NCBI GenBank assembly: GCA_963700865.1
Contig: CAVOZC010000010.1
Span: forward strand, 1-18,253
Source: CAVOGJ01 sp963700865
GTDB taxonomy: Bacteria > Planctomycetota > Planctomycetia > Pirellulales > Pirellulaceae
Direction of reading: 5' to 3'
Length of the DNA stretch: 18,253 nt
The notes under the pieces: model-generated
The model's input: the letters and a program-made list of their open reading frames with translations, nothing else
Databases searched by the model: none
Told to the model about the DNA's origin: nothing
Position numbers and translations under genes: made by a program
Shown: piece after piece, positions 7,683 through 15,124 of the stretch
Layout: every line of letters starts with the position of its first letter
Numbering within the stretch: the stretch's first letter is position 1

Positions 7683-8903
7683 ATGACCGATCCGCAAGCA
7701 AGCAACGCGGCTGGTGGCAAATCGCCCATCGGCGCATCGACGATGGCGGTCCACGCCGGAGAGGCTAGGCAAAAGGTCGGCGACTCGATCACCGATCCCA
7801 TCTTCTGTTCATCGACCTACACCTTTGTTAACACACAGGCGGTGATCGATTTTATCGAACAGAAACAAACACGAGAGGAATATGGCCGCTACGGCAATCC
7901 GGGCGAACGGGTCGTCGAACGGAAGCTGGCCGCGTTGGAGGGCGGGGAGCAGGCCGTTCTCTACGCAAGTGGCATGGCCGCGATCGTGGGCGTCTTCATG
8001 AGTCTGCTCAATGCTGGCGATGAGGTCGTCTTTTTTGATGAGTGCTACCATCGAAGCCGTGAATTCTGTCAGCGGCACCTGTCGCGGTTCGGCGTGGTGA
8101 CTCGACAAGTCAAGACTGGCGATTATGACGCGATGGCAGATGCCATTAACGAGCGCACTCGGCTGCTCGTCAGCGAATCGCCGACAAATCCGCATCTGAG
8201 CATCATCGATCTGGAGCGATTTGCCGACATCGGGCGAAAGTACCGCATTGATACGATGATCGATGCAACACTGGCAACCCCTTACAACGTGCAGCCATTG
8301 TCCTACGGCGTGGATTTTGTCGTGCACTCGGCCACGAAATACTTGGGGGGACACAACGATTTGCTGGCGGGGTGCGTGGTGGGATCAAAAGAAAAAATGG
8401 CGCCCATCCATCAACTGCGCGGCGTCATGGGAGGTGTCAGTTCGCCCCACGCCGTGTATCTGCTCGAACGGGGATTGAAGACGTTTGAGCTGCGAATGCA
8501 ACGTCACAACGCGAATGGGCAAGCCGTCGCGGAATTTCTCGAGACTCACCCGCGTGTCGAGCGGGTTTACTATCCCGGACTGGCGTCGCATCGGGATCAC
8601 TCGCTGGCCCGATCAACGATGCGGGGATTTGGAGGCTTGGTGACGTTCCTGGTGAAGGATGCGACCTGGCGGGAGACCGCCGATGTCGTCGACCGCGTGC
8701 AGGTGGCACGCATTGCGCCCAGTCTGGGAGGCGTCGAAACCCTGATTGAACAGCCGTACGTGATGAGCTACTACGAGGCGACGCCTGAGGATCGGCGCCG
8801 CTGGGGGATTTCAGACAATATGATTCGCATGGCCTGCGGGATTGAAAATACGGACGACCTGCTGGCCGATCTGGATCAGGCGCTGCGACTCCCGTCGGCT
8901 TGA
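7683..8903 (+). CDS. metB: Cystathionine gamma-synthase, plant-like, PLP-dependent
   Basis: Cytoplasmic PLP enzyme of the Cys/Met metabolism family, joining cysteine to an activated homoserine to give cystathionine in methionine synthesis. Seen: EYGRYGNP (subunit-bridging Tyr/Arg, ~66-73), ASGMAA, ESPTNP, the PLP-contacting Asp in IDATLATP (~194), Schiff-base Lys in HSATKYLGGHND (~219), and a C-terminal SLGGVETLIEQPYVMSYY. By memory the sequence tracks plant cystathionine gamma-synthase closely (DFKEKR..EYGRYGNP, GGHNDVLAG, YYPGLQSH), which uses O-phosphohomoserine. The acyl donor here is therefore open. ATG 7683 is preferred because GGAG lies seven bases upstream; ATG 7662 is in frame but has a poor ribosome site, and the open frame back to 7482 is untranslated leader. 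Length ~406 residues is normal. Expression probably depends on the leader attenuator. Confidence 0.9.
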   Translation: MTDPQASNAAGGKSPIGASTMAVHAGEARQKVGDSITDPIFCSSTYTFVNTQAVIDFIEQKQTREEYGRYGNPGERVVERKLAALEGGEQAVLYASGMAAIVGVFMSLLNAGDEVVFFDECYHRSREFCQRHLSRFGVVTRQVKTGDYDAMADAINERTRLLVSESPTNPHLSIIDLERFADIGRKYRIDTMIDATLATPYNVQPLSYGVDFVVHSATKYLGGHNDLLAGCVVGSKEKMAPIHQLRGVMGGVSSPHAVYLLERGLKTFELRMQRHNANGQAVAEFLETHPRVERVYYPGLASHRDHSLARSTMRGFGGLVTFLVKDATWRETADVVDRVQVARIAPSLGGVETLIEQPYVMSYYEATPEDRRRWGISDNMIRMACGIENTDDLLADLDQALRLPSA

Positions 8904-8917
8904 CCTTGCAAAGAAAA

Positions 8918-8944
8918 ACACCACTCCGCCGAGCGGAGTGGTGT
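8918..8944 (-). terminator. Intrinsic terminator of the Cys-rich gene, between convergent genes
   Basis: A perfect 12-bp inverted repeat, ACACCACTCCGC and GCGGAGTGGTGT, encloses a three-base loop. On the minus strand it is followed by TTTTCTTT, making a standard intrinsic terminator for the minus-strand gene ending at 8982. On the plus strand the hairpin has no T run, but it may still help to stop read-through from the cystathionine gamma-synthase gene. Confidence 0.82.
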
Positions 8945-8981
8945 GGGTAGACAGAATCGGGGACGCGGCCCGCGCGATCCA

Positions 8982-10398
8982 CTATTCGACGTCGAACAGG
9001 ACCGTGGGACGTTCGTCCCCGCTGGCTTCGACGAGCGGTGCCTCGTAGGTCACGGGCTGGATCGGCCGAGTCGACTCACGGGCCGTACTTTGATATTCCG
9101 TGGCCGGATGCAGCCGGGGCCCTTGGCTGGCCCGAGTCGGCGTAGGACGCGTTGCCGCAGGGCGGCGCGACGCGGACGGGCGGCTGGTCGATCTGGCCGG
9201 TGCCTGATGCGATGTGGGCCGCACGCCCGGTTGTTGAGCCGTCCTTGAACGGGCCGGCTGCTTGGCCTGTCGAGGTGCCGGCGGAGGTGCATTGCGACCA
9301 ACGTAGACCGGTTCATTCGAAGTCCGTTCATTGGCAATCGTGTACTTCAAAGACCGATCGCCGCCGGCCACGCGTGAATTCCCCCCTCCGCGAGCGGCAC
9401 AACCGTTGGGTCCGCAGCCGGCATCTTCGTAGTAAATCTCTCCGCCGCCGCCGCAACCGTCGCAGACGGCATCGCCACAACTGCAGCAGCTACCGCAGCC
9501 GCCGAACAGGAAATTCCCCAACGAGACAAGCACGCCCGGGCGACAAATTCCAAAATGGCAACCACCCCTGCGCGTGGACAACAGATCCTGGAAGCAACCA
9601 CCACTGCAGCCGACCGATGTGATCCCACAACCGGGCTCGACGAAATCACACCCAGGATCAATGGCTTCGCAGCCAGGCTCGATGATACCGCATCCGGCCT
9701 CCGAAATACCGCACGTCGGTTCGCACGATACGTCCGCGGCACAGCCTCCGAGGCAACCACCCCCGCAGCCGCAATCGGCAATGCCACAATTGGGCTCCGT
9801 ATAGATGACCCCCGCGCCGGCGATGCCACAGCTGGCTTCCGCCATGCCACAGTCGGCGATGCCACAGCTGGCTTCTGCGATGCCGCAGTCGGCAATCCCG
9901 CAGGCCGGCTCGGCAAAGCAATCACCGCAGCTGCATCCGCTTGAACAGCCCGAGGCACAATCGCAGCCACCACAGCCGGTAAGTCCGCAAAAAATGCCGG
10001 CACCGATGGAATGGGTGCGCACCTTTAGACGTGCCAGCCCGCCATGCAGGCTGCAATACATCTCCGAGAAGATCGTGCCGCAGCAAAGGTCGCCGCCCAT
10101 CGCCCCGCCAGGGCATGGGCTTTGAAATTTGAAGCAACGGGGATAGGGAACCGCCTGGCAACTACCAGGCGCAGCTGCATGCCGCGTGGCAGCCCCCCTG
10201 GCACCCGCCCTGGCAGCCGGCGCTGCCTTCGTCGACCACCATCGTCTCCCCCATGTCCTCGGCCGCCACGAACTCGTGGGACATTCTCACCACGTTGGAA
10301 CGGGATGGCGGTCTCGTTGACCGCGCCGACTGGGCGAGCGCCTCGCCCGCGAAAACGCCGCACGCGCAACACGCGGCAAGCACCCATCGATAACTCAT
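8982..10398 (-). CDS. Secreted Cys/Gly-rich repeat protein (one frameshift)
   Basis: About 472 residues after repair. ATG 10398 follows GGGGAGA at seven bases and opens a signal peptide (MSYRWVLAACCACGVFAGEALAQ). Then comes an acidic stretch, CQGGCQGGC, and a long Cys-rich central part: a 12-residue repeat SCGIADCGMAEA (perfectly periodic at DNA level, 9822-9857 and 9858-9893), then looser Cys units every ~8 residues (CGIIEPGCEAIDPGC, CDFVEPGC), then CCSCGDAVCDGCGGGG. The last ~120 residues are Cys-free, basic and rich in Pro, Ser, Arg and Thr. The frame breaks near 10165-10168: skipping one base turns ...HAACSCAW-stop into ...HAACSC-PGSCQAVPYPRC, keeping the Cys pattern. No enzyme motif is seen. 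It is probably a disulfide-linked surface or envelope protein (inference), divergent from a barrel gene that also has a Cys-rich tract. Confidence 0.75.
9822..9893. repeat. 36-bp tandem repeat in the Cys-rich gene
   Basis: Two adjacent 36-base units (9822-9857 and 9858-9893), starting GATGCCACAGCTGGCTTC and ending CAGTCGGC, differ at only a few positions. A third, degenerate unit follows. On the minus strand each codes for 12 residues of the Cys-rich region, so the protein seems to have grown by unit duplication. Confidence 0.75.
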
Positions 10399-10786
10399 GC
10401 TGATTCTCCCCATGCTAAATCTTGGTTCGCGGCGGCCTGGTTCAGGGAGCCGCCTCATGTTCCTGGGCTCACGGACAAAGCGCACTTGTCGCCCCGTGCC
10501 GCAGGAATCATCGAATCGACATGAACCGGATGAGTAGAACTTTCGGGCGGCACGGAACATCACGAACAACAGGTAAAGGCAGCACTACCCGCAAAGGGCG
10601 CGCAAGTTACCCAGATTCACACAGAAGCCAGCTGGGGAGGTTCCGTGGCGGTAAATGCGGTGAGTTGCGTTGAATTTTCCGGATTTGCCAGAAGTTCCGA
10701 TTACGGAGCCTCCGATAGTCAGGATAGCTACACCCTGGAGCTGGGTGGGATTTCGTGACAGTGCCGCCGTACTTGGGAATCGATCG
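10399..10786. other. Divergent intergenic region between the Cys-rich and barrel genes
   Basis: No gene is supported in these 388 bases. A nested hairpin lies at 10431-10454 (GGCGG, CCTG, loop GTT, CAGG, bulge, CCGCC), about 33 bases upstream of the minus-strand start and so probably in its 5' untranslated region. CACCC (10731-10735) pairs with GGGTG (10743-10747) just ahead of the plus-strand start. No promoter with both boxes at normal spacing was found for either gene. Confidence 0.4.
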
Positions 10787-12074
10787 ATGAAGAACATCCG
10801 ACACATGCACCTCATGCCGCGGGTATTGCTTGGCCTGGTGTTCGTCTTGCCGGTTCTCGCGAACGGGCAGAGCCGGGCGGTGCGGTCCGCCAGTCGACAA
10901 CAAGCCAACCAGGCTCGCCAGGCGCTCATGCACAACCAGGCTCGACACGTCAACTACGCGGTGCCTCCCGGTTATCGCACCGCTCAATCTCGCGTGCGAC
11001 GCGCGGGCGGCAACACGTCGATCGAGCCGCAGCCGATGATGGAAGGCGGCGAGTCGGAAATGCTCTACGATGACGGCGCGATCTATGATGACGGCGCGAT
11101 CTATGATGACGGGCGATGATGAGGGCGCGATCTACGACGACGGGAGCGAGCCAGCGGGCGAGTTTGGCGAGTGGGACGATTCCTGGGGCAATCAATGGGA
11201 AGAGGGTGGAGCCTGCGATGGCTGTGCCACGGGGTGTGATCGTTGCACGGCATATGGGGCGACGGCCTCTTGGGCCGCGGCACTCTGGACTTTGCAAGAT
11301 GCCTCAATCTTCGCGGGCGTGCAAGGCTTCACAGGCCCCGCCGATCGCGGCTCGACCGGCAGCTTTGGCTTCCACGAGGGATTCAATCTGGGACTCCCCA
11401 TGCCGCTCCTGGAGCATACGGGGATCGGCGCACAGATCGGCGTCCGCACACTGCAGTCCAACTTGTCGGGCGCGGACTTCACGACCCGCGAACGAAATCA
11501 GACGATGCTCACCGTGGGTGGATTCCGTCGTGCCGACTTCGGTTTGCAGGGCGGCCTGGTCGTCGACATCATGAGAGACATCTGGTACGACCGCGTCGAT
11601 CTCACGCAGCTGCGCGGTGAGATCAGCTGGAAGTTTCTGGAGAAGCACGAGTGGGGTTATTGGTTTACGGCATCCACGGGACAGGATACCTCGATCAGTC
11701 CCACCGACGCGAACATCACGGAGCGGTGGAAGACGACGCAATTGAATGCGTTTTTCTACCGGCGTCGCATGGAACTGGTGCCGGGTGGGCGTCTGAGTCT
11801 GTTGGCCGGATTCAGCGGCCAGAGTGACGGGCTGATTGGCACCAAGGCCTTCCTGCCGATTACCAATGCGCTCGCGTTTCAGACCGACTTTATGTACCTC
11901 ACGCCAAACGAGCCAACGTCGGCGGGCGGAACGCTCAATGAAAGCTGGAATTTGGGGCTGTCGCTCGTGTGGCGGCTGGGGATGAATGCCCAGACCTCAT
12001 GCGATTCTTACTATCTCCCCATGTTTGACGTGGCAGATAACGGCACGCTGATGGTCGATCGAGTCTCGCCCTGA
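10787..12074 (+). CDS. Outer-membrane beta-barrel protein, DUF6666-like (one frameshift)
   Basis: About 428 residues after repair. ATG 10787 has GGGA eight bases upstream and starts a signal peptide (MKNIRHMHLMPRVLLGLVFV...LANGQS). Next come a basic Gln/Arg-rich linker, an acidic tandem repeat (YDDGAI three times), a short Cys cluster (ACDGCATGCDRC), then ~270 residues of alternating aromatic and polar strands (FAGVQGFTGPADRGSTGSFGFHEGFNLG...RNQTMLTVGGFRRADFGLQGGLVVD...) ending in SWNLGLSLVWRLG. This resembles the planctomycete barrel family I know as DUF6666 (recalled, not searched). The frame breaks in the GGG at 11111-11113 inside the repeat; removing one G joins YDDGAIYDDG to DDEGAIYDDGSEP. 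Likely location: outer membrane. Function is unknown; its Cys cluster and divergent Cys-rich neighbour hint at a joint surface role (inference). Confidence 0.78.
11070..11113 (+). repeat. 18-bp tandem repeat encoding YDDGAI, site of a frameshift
   Basis: The unit TATGATGACGGCGCGATC, with slight variants, is repeated in tandem and codes for YDDGAI; a diverged further copy follows at about 11117-11146. The third copy carries GGG (11111-11113) where the others have GG, and that extra base breaks the barrel gene. Confidence 0.75.
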
Positions 12075-12099
12075 GAGCGCGCGGCGGCGGCGATCATGA

Positions 12100-12124
12100 G
12101 GCCGTTGCACCGGCGCGAACGGCC
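12100..12124 (+). terminator. Possible terminator hairpin after the barrel gene
   Basis: GGCCGTT (12100-12106) and AACGGCC (12118-12124) form a perfect 7-bp stem 26 bases after the barrel stop. There is no T run, so termination is only a possibility. The rest of 12075-12232 holds nothing I can support. Confidence 0.3.
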
Positions 12125-12232
12125 ATGGGAACGGAATCACCCGGCGGCGGCCCGTCCTTCACGCGGCGTTCCAGCAGTGGATCAGATCGGTTCAGGCAAC
12201 CCGGTTGGCTTTCGCGTCGCTGACCAAATCGA

Positions 12233-12238
12233 TATAAT
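12233..12238 (+). promoter_or_regulatory. Consensus -10 box upstream of the Pro/Arg-rich protein
   Basis: TATAAT is a perfect -10 hexamer 61 bases before the ATG at 12300. The sequence 17 bases upstream (TTTCGC) is a poor -35 box; TTGGCT is closer to consensus but 22 bases away. It is the only promoter-like site in this gap. Confidence 0.4.
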
Positions 12239-12299
12239 TTGGGGCTGAACTCTGGCGAGACCGCGCGTTGGTCGCCCCCGCCCCATCCTGGAAATTGGT

Positions 12300-13529
12300 A
12301 TGAACACGACGGATCCGGCTGCCTCGGGCAGCGACCCACCCCACGATCGAGCCGACAGCCACTGGGGCGAATTGGCCCAATCCCTGGGAGCCGAAGTCAA
12401 GGCACCTCCAGCGCCGCGACCAGAAGCGGTCGCTTCCGAACCCGCGGCGCGGCGATCGACTCGGCCGGCGACTCCCAAGACCAGCGGCTGGAACGATCTG
12501 GCCGGCATGTTTGGATTACCCGTGCAGGATCCGGTGGCTGAGCCGGCGGTGGAGCCGACGAAGACCAAGGCCCCGTCGTCTGGGCCGCCGCCGATTGCCG
12601 CGACCAAGCCACCCGCCGTCGCGACCAAGCCACCCGCCGCGGCACCTGCCGCGACCAAGCCACCGGCCGCGACACCGCCACCGGCCACCGCGACCAAACC
12701 GCCCGCCGCGACCAGCCCACCGCCGGCAGCAACGCCACCGGCAGCGACAGAGGCGTCGCACGAAGGCCCCAACGCGAAGAAGTCCTCGTTTTGGAATCCG
12801 TTTGGTTTCTTCGGCGAAGGCGGTAAGAAGGAGAGTGCCGCGGAGCCGGCGTCCCCTCCCACCACGCCTTACGTACCCGCTTCGGCCTCGTTCAGTGCAC
12901 CCGCATTTGGCAGCCCGCTGCCGGCCCGCGCGCTGACTCGCCCGCCGACTGATTCCACTGCCGAGTCGGCGGAGACATGCGAAGACCTCGATCTGATCGA
13001 CACGGAAGGGGACGAGCGCCAGGATCAAGCGAACGCGTCCCCAGAAAGTGAACAGCGTCCCCGTCGTCGTCGGCGTCGGGGGGGCCGCCGTCGACGCGGT
13101 AATCGAGACGGCGAGCGGTCGGAGCGAAGCGAGCCGCAAGCCGAGCGACCGGAATCGCGATCGGAACGGATCGAACAGCCACCCGTCGATCGACAGCCCC
13201 AGCTGACCGATCAGCTCAACGACGAATTTGACGACGAATTCGAAGATGAACTCGACGATGAAGCGCGGTTGCTGGAATCGTCGGCCGAGCTATTCGACTC
13301 GCGGGACGCCGCGATCGATGACGATCTCGATCAGGATGACGAAGTGGCGGTGCCCGAGGAATCCGATGGAGACCCGCAAGCGACGTCGCGCCGCGGCGAT
13401 ATTCCGGCTTGGAAGGACACGGTCGGCGTGATCGTGGATGCGAATGTCGCCCGCCGGCAAGGCGGCAAGAGCGACCCGCGACGCAGACGGTCGGGCGGAG
13501 GGCGTGGACGCCGCCGCCCCTCCCAGTAA
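12300..13529 (+). CDS. Disordered Pro/Ala-rich, Arg-rich conserved planctomycete protein, unknown function
   Basis: A 409-residue protein with no signal peptide, so probably cytoplasmic. Order: a short conserved WGELAQSLG segment; an SGWNDLAGMFGLP segment; low-complexity Pro/Ala/Lys repeats (ATKPPA units, ~100-145); KKSSFWNPFGFFGEGGKK; a basic block RPRRRRRRGGRRRRGNRDG (~258-276) like RNA-binding tails of RNase E and some helicases; Arg/Glu/Ser repeats; a very acidic block (NDEFDDEFEDELDDEA); and a conserved-looking end, DIPAWKDTVGVIVDANVARR, then a basic RRRRSGGGRGRRRPSQ tail. No catalytic domain is seen. The charge pattern and Arg/Gly tails point to nucleic-acid or RNase-complex association (inference, weak). 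The codon phase and the short folded motifs between the disordered parts support a real gene despite its bias, which also creates long open frames on the other strand. Confidence 0.75.
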   Translation: MNTTDPAASGSDPPHDRADSHWGELAQSLGAEVKAPPAPRPEAVASEPAARRSTRPATPKTSGWNDLAGMFGLPVQDPVAEPAVEPTKTKAPSSGPPPIAATKPPAVATKPPAAAPAATKPPAATPPPATATKPPAATSPPPAATPPAATEASHEGPNAKKSSFWNPFGFFGEGGKKESAAEPASPPTTPYVPASASFSAPAFGSPLPARALTRPPTDSTAESAETCEDLDLIDTEGDERQDQANASPESEQRPRRRRRRGGRRRRGNRDGERSERSEPQAERPESRSERIEQPPVDRQPQLTDQLNDEFDDEFEDELDDEARLLESSAELFDSRDAAIDDDLDQDDEVAVPEESDGDPQATSRRGDIPAWKDTVGVIVDANVARRQGGKSDPRRRRSGGGRGRRRPSQ

Positions 13530-13538
13530 CGGATCAGA

Positions 13539-13595
13539 CTTCCGTCCGACGAAGCTCCGCGAATTCGATGGCTGGCTTTCGTCGAGCTGCGGAAG
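13539..13595. terminator. Nested dyad between convergent genes, possible shared terminator
   Basis: CTTCCG (13539-13544) pairs with CGGAAG (13590-13595). Inside, GACGAAGC (13548-13555) pairs with GCTTTCGTC (13575-13583) with one bulge. It occupies most of the 87-base gap between convergent genes. No T run is present. Confidence 0.35.
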
Positions 13596-13616
13596 GAGCG
13601 CCCCACGCGGCGGTTG

Positions 13617-14354
13617 CTACTTCAACGAAATGGCGTGTTGCAGCGGCAGCAGGATTTGATCCATCACCAGACCATCCACGGTATCTTTGCAGATCTCTAA
13701 CAGACGTGTTAGCACATCCGCATAATTCTCGCCCGGATCAAGGCTGCCAAAGCGGCGGGCCGTGACATAGACACTGAGTTGCTCCTCGGGAAAGTCTCCC
13801 GTGCGGACATGAAAGGCACTCGTCCGCGCCTCAACGCTCAAGCGACACTGGGTGCGGCAGTCATCATCGACGGCAATCTGTATCGACGGTTCGTAGGCGA
13901 TCGCCCGCGAGGTGTCCAGGAAACCGTCGAACGCGGGGGGCGTGCCCAAGGCTTCCGCGATCAGTTGATTGTGGTTCCCTCGATACGTGAAATCGAAACC
14001 AAACATGAGATTAAGGGACTCACAGTCGAGCGGGCTCACCGAAAGTGCGTGCGGCGCCAGTTCGAGAAAATACTGATGCAACTCGACGGCATCTTCCAGC
14101 GTATCGGGATTCACATGACCTGCGCAGATACGCTTGCGTTCGACCGTCGCCCAACGATATTGTCCGTCGTCCTTATCTTCCTCGAGTACGTTTTCACCCT
14201 GGTCGCGACAGTAGAAGTTTCGCATGGACGGAAATTTCCGCCGCAGCAGTTCGAGAAAGTGAAGGACCGATTCCCGTTGGTTGCCGAGTTCCATCTCGGT
14301 GTTGAGATTGAGATTGACGTAGAAATCATCGCTGCAACTCCTGTAGCGGTGCAT
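13617..14354 (-). CDS. Conserved hypothetical protein (planctomycete type)
   Basis: A 245-residue soluble protein; I do not recognise a named family. It begins MHRYRSCSDDFYVNLNLNTEMELGNQRESVLHFLELLRRKFPSMRNFYCRD, with alternating strand and helix and no signal or membrane segment. A central LDCESLNLMFGFDFTYRGNHNQLIAEALG and a late TGDFPEEQLSVYVTARRFGSLDPGENYADVLTRLLEIC look well ordered. The ribosome site is ideal: AAGGAG six bases before ATG 14354. A strong promoter lies about 100 bases upstream. It is convergent with the Arg-rich gene and divergent from ogt. The acidic, well-ordered sequence contrasts with its disordered neighbour. No function is proposed. Confidence 0.8.
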   Translation of the reverse strand: MHRYRSCSDDFYVNLNLNTEMELGNQRESVLHFLELLRRKFPSMRNFYCRDQGENVLEEDKDDGQYRWATVERKRICAGHVNPDTLEDAVELHQYFLELAPHALSVSPLDCESLNLMFGFDFTYRGNHNQLIAEALGTPPAFDGFLDTSRAIAYEPSIQIAVDDDCRTQCRLSVEARTSAFHVRTGDFPEEQLSVYVTARRFGSLDPGENYADVLTRLLEICKDTVDGLVMDQILLPLQHAISLK

Positions 14355-14454
14355 TCACGGCTCCTTGATGTCGACAGAGTGCGGATCAGAGTTGTGTGCT
14401 ACTAAGGATTCAATTCCGCGCAGCTGCTGCTAGGGGTTGCCCAGCCCCAGGTGT

Positions 14455-14484
14455 AGTATAAAAACGGTTCTTCAAGACTGTCAA
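14455..14484 (-). promoter_or_regulatory. Strong sigma70-type promoter for the conserved hypothetical gene
   Basis: On the minus strand TTGACA (14484-14479) and TATACT (14460-14455) are separated by 18 bases. The -35 is perfect and the -10 matches five of six, making this the best promoter in the window. It predicts a start near 14448 and an untranslated leader of about 94 bases. A perfect 7-bp inverted repeat, AACGGTT (14463-14469) and AACCGTT (14502-14508), flanks the -35 box and could be an operator (inference). Confidence 0.7.
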
Positions 14485-14542
14485 AGCATCAGCAATTTCA
14501 AAACCGTTAAATTCTCGTAAACACTCCGGGTCGGAGACCCCC

Positions 14543-15124
14543 ATGCAATCCGCGGTAAATCACACGCAGGCCGTGTTTTTGTCCGATCTCGGTTGGATAG
14601 GACTTGTCTGGCAAGGGTCTTTGTTGGTTGGCGTGACCCTGGGCCACCCAAACGAGGCGGCGGCGCGGCGGGCGCTGCCGATCGGTGGCAGGGAGCCGCC
14701 AGAATTGGACCGAAATCAGCAAGATCTGGTCGCCCGCCTGCAGAGGTTCGCCGTTGGGCAACCGGACGATTTTCGTGATATTCCCGTCCAACTGCCCGCG
14801 CTCACCGCTTTCCAGCAAGCGATACTGAAACGATGTCGGGAAATCCCCTATGGAGAAGTGTTCACGTATGGCGGGCTAGCGGCTGCCGCTGGATTTCCGC
14901 GCTCCGCTCGGGCCGTAGGGAACGTCATGGCGGCCAACCGGACTCCGATCGTCATCCCCTGCCACCGCGTCGTGGCGGCCGGGCGCCGTTTGGGGGGCTT
15001 TTCCGCGGCTGGCGGCGTCGCATTGAAACGCGTTTTGTTGCAGCTTGAGCAAAGCAGCGATCCGAACGCAGGTCGCGCTGCGCGGTCGTCGTTCATGCCA
15101 TGCGGCGAGGGTCAGTACGTGTGA
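14543..15124 (+). CDS. ogt: Methylated-DNA-[protein]-cysteine S-methyltransferase
   Basis: Suicide DNA-repair protein that moves the methyl group from O6-methylguanine (or O4-methylthymine) in DNA to its own cysteine. The active-site motif is IPCHRV with Cys at residue ~140. The preceding RAVGNVMAANRTPIVI (DNA-binding and Asn hinge) and the helix-turn-helix FQQAILKRCREIPYGEVFTYGGLAAAAGFPRSARAVG are intact, as is GGFSAAGG after the active site. The length of 193 residues is normal for the stand-alone Ogt form without an Ada regulatory domain. GGAG six bases before ATG 14543 supports this start. The 3' end overlaps the convergent neighbour by 32 bases. The C-terminal ~20 residues after LLQLEQSS are not part of the family core. 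Confidence 0.92.
   Translation: MQSAVNHTQAVFLSDLGWIGLVWQGSLLVGVTLGHPNEAAARRALPIGGREPPELDRNQQDLVARLQRFAVGQPDDFRDIPVQLPALTAFQQAILKRCREIPYGEVFTYGGLAAAAGFPRSARAVGNVMAANRTPIVIPCHRVVAAGRRLGGFSAAGGVALKRVLLQLEQSSDPNAGRAARSSFMPCGEGQYV

Noticed and set aside
9152..9944. Plus-strand open frames opposite the Cys-rich gene
   Set aside because: They mirror the tandem repeats, have no signal peptide or ribosome site, and run through the Cys-rich coding region.
12182..13139. Minus-strand open frames of over 200 codons opposite the Pro/Ala-rich gene
   Set aside because: The Gly/Ala/Val and Arg/Gly repeats are just the complement of the plus-strand low-complexity repeats.
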